A stretch of 64,000 nt of DNA from Pseudomonadota bacterium (GTDB lineage Bacteria > Pseudomonadota > Alphaproteobacteria > Rickettsiales > SXRF01): positions 191,116-255,115 of the forward strand of contig CAUJHR010000011.1 in assembly GCA_963205195.1 (NCBI GenBank), written 5' to 3'. Each line of letters begins with the position of its first letter. Position 1 is the stretch's first letter. This document shows, piece after piece, positions 60,574-64,000 of this stretch. A model generated the notes under the pieces. That model searched no databases and was not told the origin of the DNA. It was given only the letters and a program-made list of their open reading frames with translations. The translations under genes were made by a program, and so were the position numbers.

Positions 60574-60591
60574 ATGTCATAAAACTGTAAC
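60574..60591 (+). promoter_or_regulatory. Putative Pho-box-like site ATGTCAT-aaaa-CTGTAAC
   Basis: 7+4+7 direct repeat upstream of ORF 60650, 9 nt before tattataaat. Confidence 0.5.
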
Positions 60592-60649
60592 TGTAAAAAA
60601 TATTATAAATCGCTACAATTTTGTAGTCAACAGCAAACAGGGAGGAATT

Positions 60650-60853
60650 ATGACTTACACGCCAACTGCAGAAGAAACTAAAGCCATTCATTGGTATGTT
60701 TCTGAAAAATTAGCCGGGCAGAATAAGCCAGGCGCAGCCCATATTATTCAGCATGAACTACTTCGTGATCCTAATGCAGAAGAGAGAATTTCTCGTATAG
60801 TGACAGATTATAAACATGCTAATCCTGTTGAGAAAGGAATAGGAAGAGTATAA
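60650..60853 (+). CDS. Hypothetical protein, 67 aa
   Basis: Strong SD gggaggaatt before ATG. Confidence 0.7.
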   Translation: MTYTPTAEETKAIHWYVSEKLAGQNKPGAAHIIQHELLRDPNAEERISRIVTDYKHANPVEKGIGRV

Positions 60854-60872
60854 ATTTTATAGCTTGCAGCAA

Positions 60873-61757
60873 CTAAAGTCCGGCTATTTCGCTGCTCATA
60901 TATTTTTGTGGATTAATTGCTTCTTTGCCTTTATGGAGAGAGAAAAATAATTGCGGGTTTTTCACATTCCCGGTTTTTCCGACATAGCCTATAATATCAC
61001 CGCGTTTCACTTTTTCATTTAGAGCAACCTTGGTTTTGCTTAAATGTGCATAACTCGTGGTTTTGCCGCCGGGATGTTTTATGAAAACCATATTGCCAAA
61101 ACCTTTAAGCCTGTTACTGGAATAAACCACCTGCCCATCGGCTGCTGCCCATACCGGATCGCCTTCAGAAGCTGCTATATTTATGCCGTCATTGGCTTTT
61201 CCCTTGCCCTTTGTGCCGAAGCTGGAAATTATTCTCTTTCCTGCAACTGGCCATTTAAAATCGGTTGTGTCTTTTTCCGGTAATTTAGCTTTTACCAGTT
61301 TTTTCTCATGATTATTTGTATTTTTTGGTTCAATAGCGCTACGCGGTTTGTTGGTCCAAGGGTTCACGGTGGTTTTTACCGGCGGTTTAGCGCTCCTGCC
61401 TTGTGGTTTTGGCGCCGGAGGACGCTCGGTAATAATTTGTGAGTCGTTATAGGAATCCTGGTTTGGCGATGTGGCAAGTGCAGCCGGGGCAGAATTTTTA
61501 TCAGGAGCCGATAGATCTGTGATGCCGATAGAATTTACTGCTGCATCTGTAACAGTTTCTTGCGGAACAGGCGCAGTATATGCCGGGTTAATCCCGCCAT
61601 TAAAACTGTTATAGGAAGACGAACGCGATGAATTATAAGGCTGGTTCCCGCGAGAATAGGTTTGTGCCCCTTTGTAATCAACCGGCACGGAGGGCTGGGT
61701 GCAACCACAAATTATAAGTATGGAAAAAATACTGGCTGTGTAATTACTTTTTAGCAT
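60873..61757 (-). CDS. M23 family peptidoglycan-directed lipoprotein (NlpD-like)
   Basis: Lipobox IICGCTQP; FKWPVAGKRIISSFGTKGKGKANDGINIAASEGDPVWAAADGQVVYS. Confidence 0.9.
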   Translation of the reverse strand: MLKSNYTASIFSILIICGCTQPSVPVDYKGAQTYSRGNQPYNSSRSSSYNSFNGGINPAYTAPVPQETVTDAAVNSIGITDLSAPDKNSAPAALATSPNQDSYNDSQIITERPPAPKPQGRSAKPPVKTTVNPWTNKPRSAIEPKNTNNHEKKLVKAKLPEKDTTDFKWPVAGKRIISSFGTKGKGKANDGINIAASEGDPVWAAADGQVVYSSNRLKGFGNMVFIKHPGGKTTSYAHLSKTKVALNEKVKRGDIIGYVGKTGNVKNPQLFFSLHKGKEAINPQKYMSSEIAGL

Positions 61758-61771
61758 ATATTAACCTTGTC

Positions 61772-62464
61772 CTATCTCTCCTCGACCAGCGGTACAAAGC
61801 GCACATCCATCAAGGATTCTATAAATGTTTTTCCGTCCTCACCTTTGGTAAGGCGCATTAATTTCTGTTCGGCGACATTGTCGCCAACAGGTATAACCAT
61901 AATCCCGCCATCAGACAATTGGTCGACAAGCGATGCAGGAATTTCTTTTGCAGCGGCAGTTACAATGATCCGCTCAAAAGGAGCTGCTTCCTTCCAGCCC
62001 TTAGCACCATCGCCACGCTTGGTAACGATATTGGTAAGGCGCAACTGTAAAAACCTCTGCTCAGCAATAGCCAGCAAGTCCTTATGACGTTCAATACTAT
62101 ACACCCTTCTTGCCAATTTAGCCAGCACTGCTGCCTGATAACCTGAACCTGTACCAATTTCCAGCACCCGCATGCGGGGTTTTACCTCCAGCGCCACAGT
62201 CATCATCGCGACGATGGTAGGCTGGCTTATAGTCTGCCCCAGAGCTATTGGCAGGGCTGTATCGTCATACGCATGTTCACGGAAAACATCTTCCACGAAT
62301 AGCTCGCGTGGTATGGATTCCATAGCCGAAAGAACCGCCGCGTCCCGGATACCGCTATTACGCAATTTCATTAATAACCTGATGCGTTGCGACACCTCGT
62401 CTTCTGCTACCGGCAAAGTAGGCGAGGAATGAAAAACTGTCCGCGATTTTCCTGTATGATTCAC
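61772..62464 (-). CDS. pcm: Protein-L-isoaspartate O-methyltransferase
   Basis: DTALPIALGQTISQPTIVAMM, VLEIGTGSGYQAAVLAKLA. Confidence 0.96.
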   Translation of the reverse strand: MNHTGKSRTVFHSSPTLPVAEDEVSQRIRLLMKLRNSGIRDAAVLSAMESIPRELFVEDVFREHAYDDTALPIALGQTISQPTIVAMMTVALEVKPRMRVLEIGTGSGYQAAVLAKLARRVYSIERHKDLLAIAEQRFLQLRLTNIVTKRGDGAKGWKEAAPFERIIVTAAAKEIPASLVDQLSDGGIMVIPVGDNVAEQKLMRLTKGEDGKTFIESLMDVRFVPLVEER

Positions 62465-62495
62465 ATCAATATGCGTAACAAATAATGCTTAATTT

Positions 62496-64000
<1,505 letters not shown>

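Overview
This 64 kb window comes from an alphaproteobacterial chromosome of unknown order and moderate GC. It is mostly core genes. From the left: lptC(partial)-lptA-lptB-rpoN, ftsB, eno, a minus-strand tad/cpa pilus operon (tadC, tadB, cpaF, cpaE, cpaD, cpaC, cpaB), spoT/relA, proA-nadD-rsfS-rlmH-phoU-gpmI-envC-ctpA-polysaccharide deacetylase-rppH, ssb, an orphan sdhA-like gene, thrS, an orphan prepilin, infC, smpB, dapA and tRNA-Pro(UGG). Next is an accessory stretch at about 36-45 kb of small envelope and stress-type proteins: FMN reductase, lipocalin, glycine-zipper lipoprotein, DUF1328, DUF3309, YqjD/ElaB-like, a soluble hybrid histidine kinase with a membrane partner, and an LpxR-like protein. 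The right part has a second cpaF, hpf-ptsN, xthA, hisI, aroC, carD, fdxA, ccmC, an SDR, two DUF192 genes, a glycosyltransferase, TauE/SafE, TIGR02186, UspA, DUF815, an M23 peptidase, pcm, surE and serS (partial). I found no CRISPR array, rRNA, prophage or transposase. The observations most worth following are: (1) five Pho-box-like direct-repeat sites upstream of four orphan small proteins and a DUF192 gene; (2) a structured element after tRNA-Pro that ends in a 17-nt copy of the tRNA 3' end; (3) a dispersed heptameric, often palindromic repeat family, one copy of which forms the serS/surE junction and encodes residues of both proteins; (4) a nested palindromic element between aroC and carD; (5) an in-frame internal start with a strong Shine-Dalgarno inside a large orphan ORF; and (6) several short genes missing from the 60-aa ORF track. 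All family calls are from reading the sequence; no database search was run.
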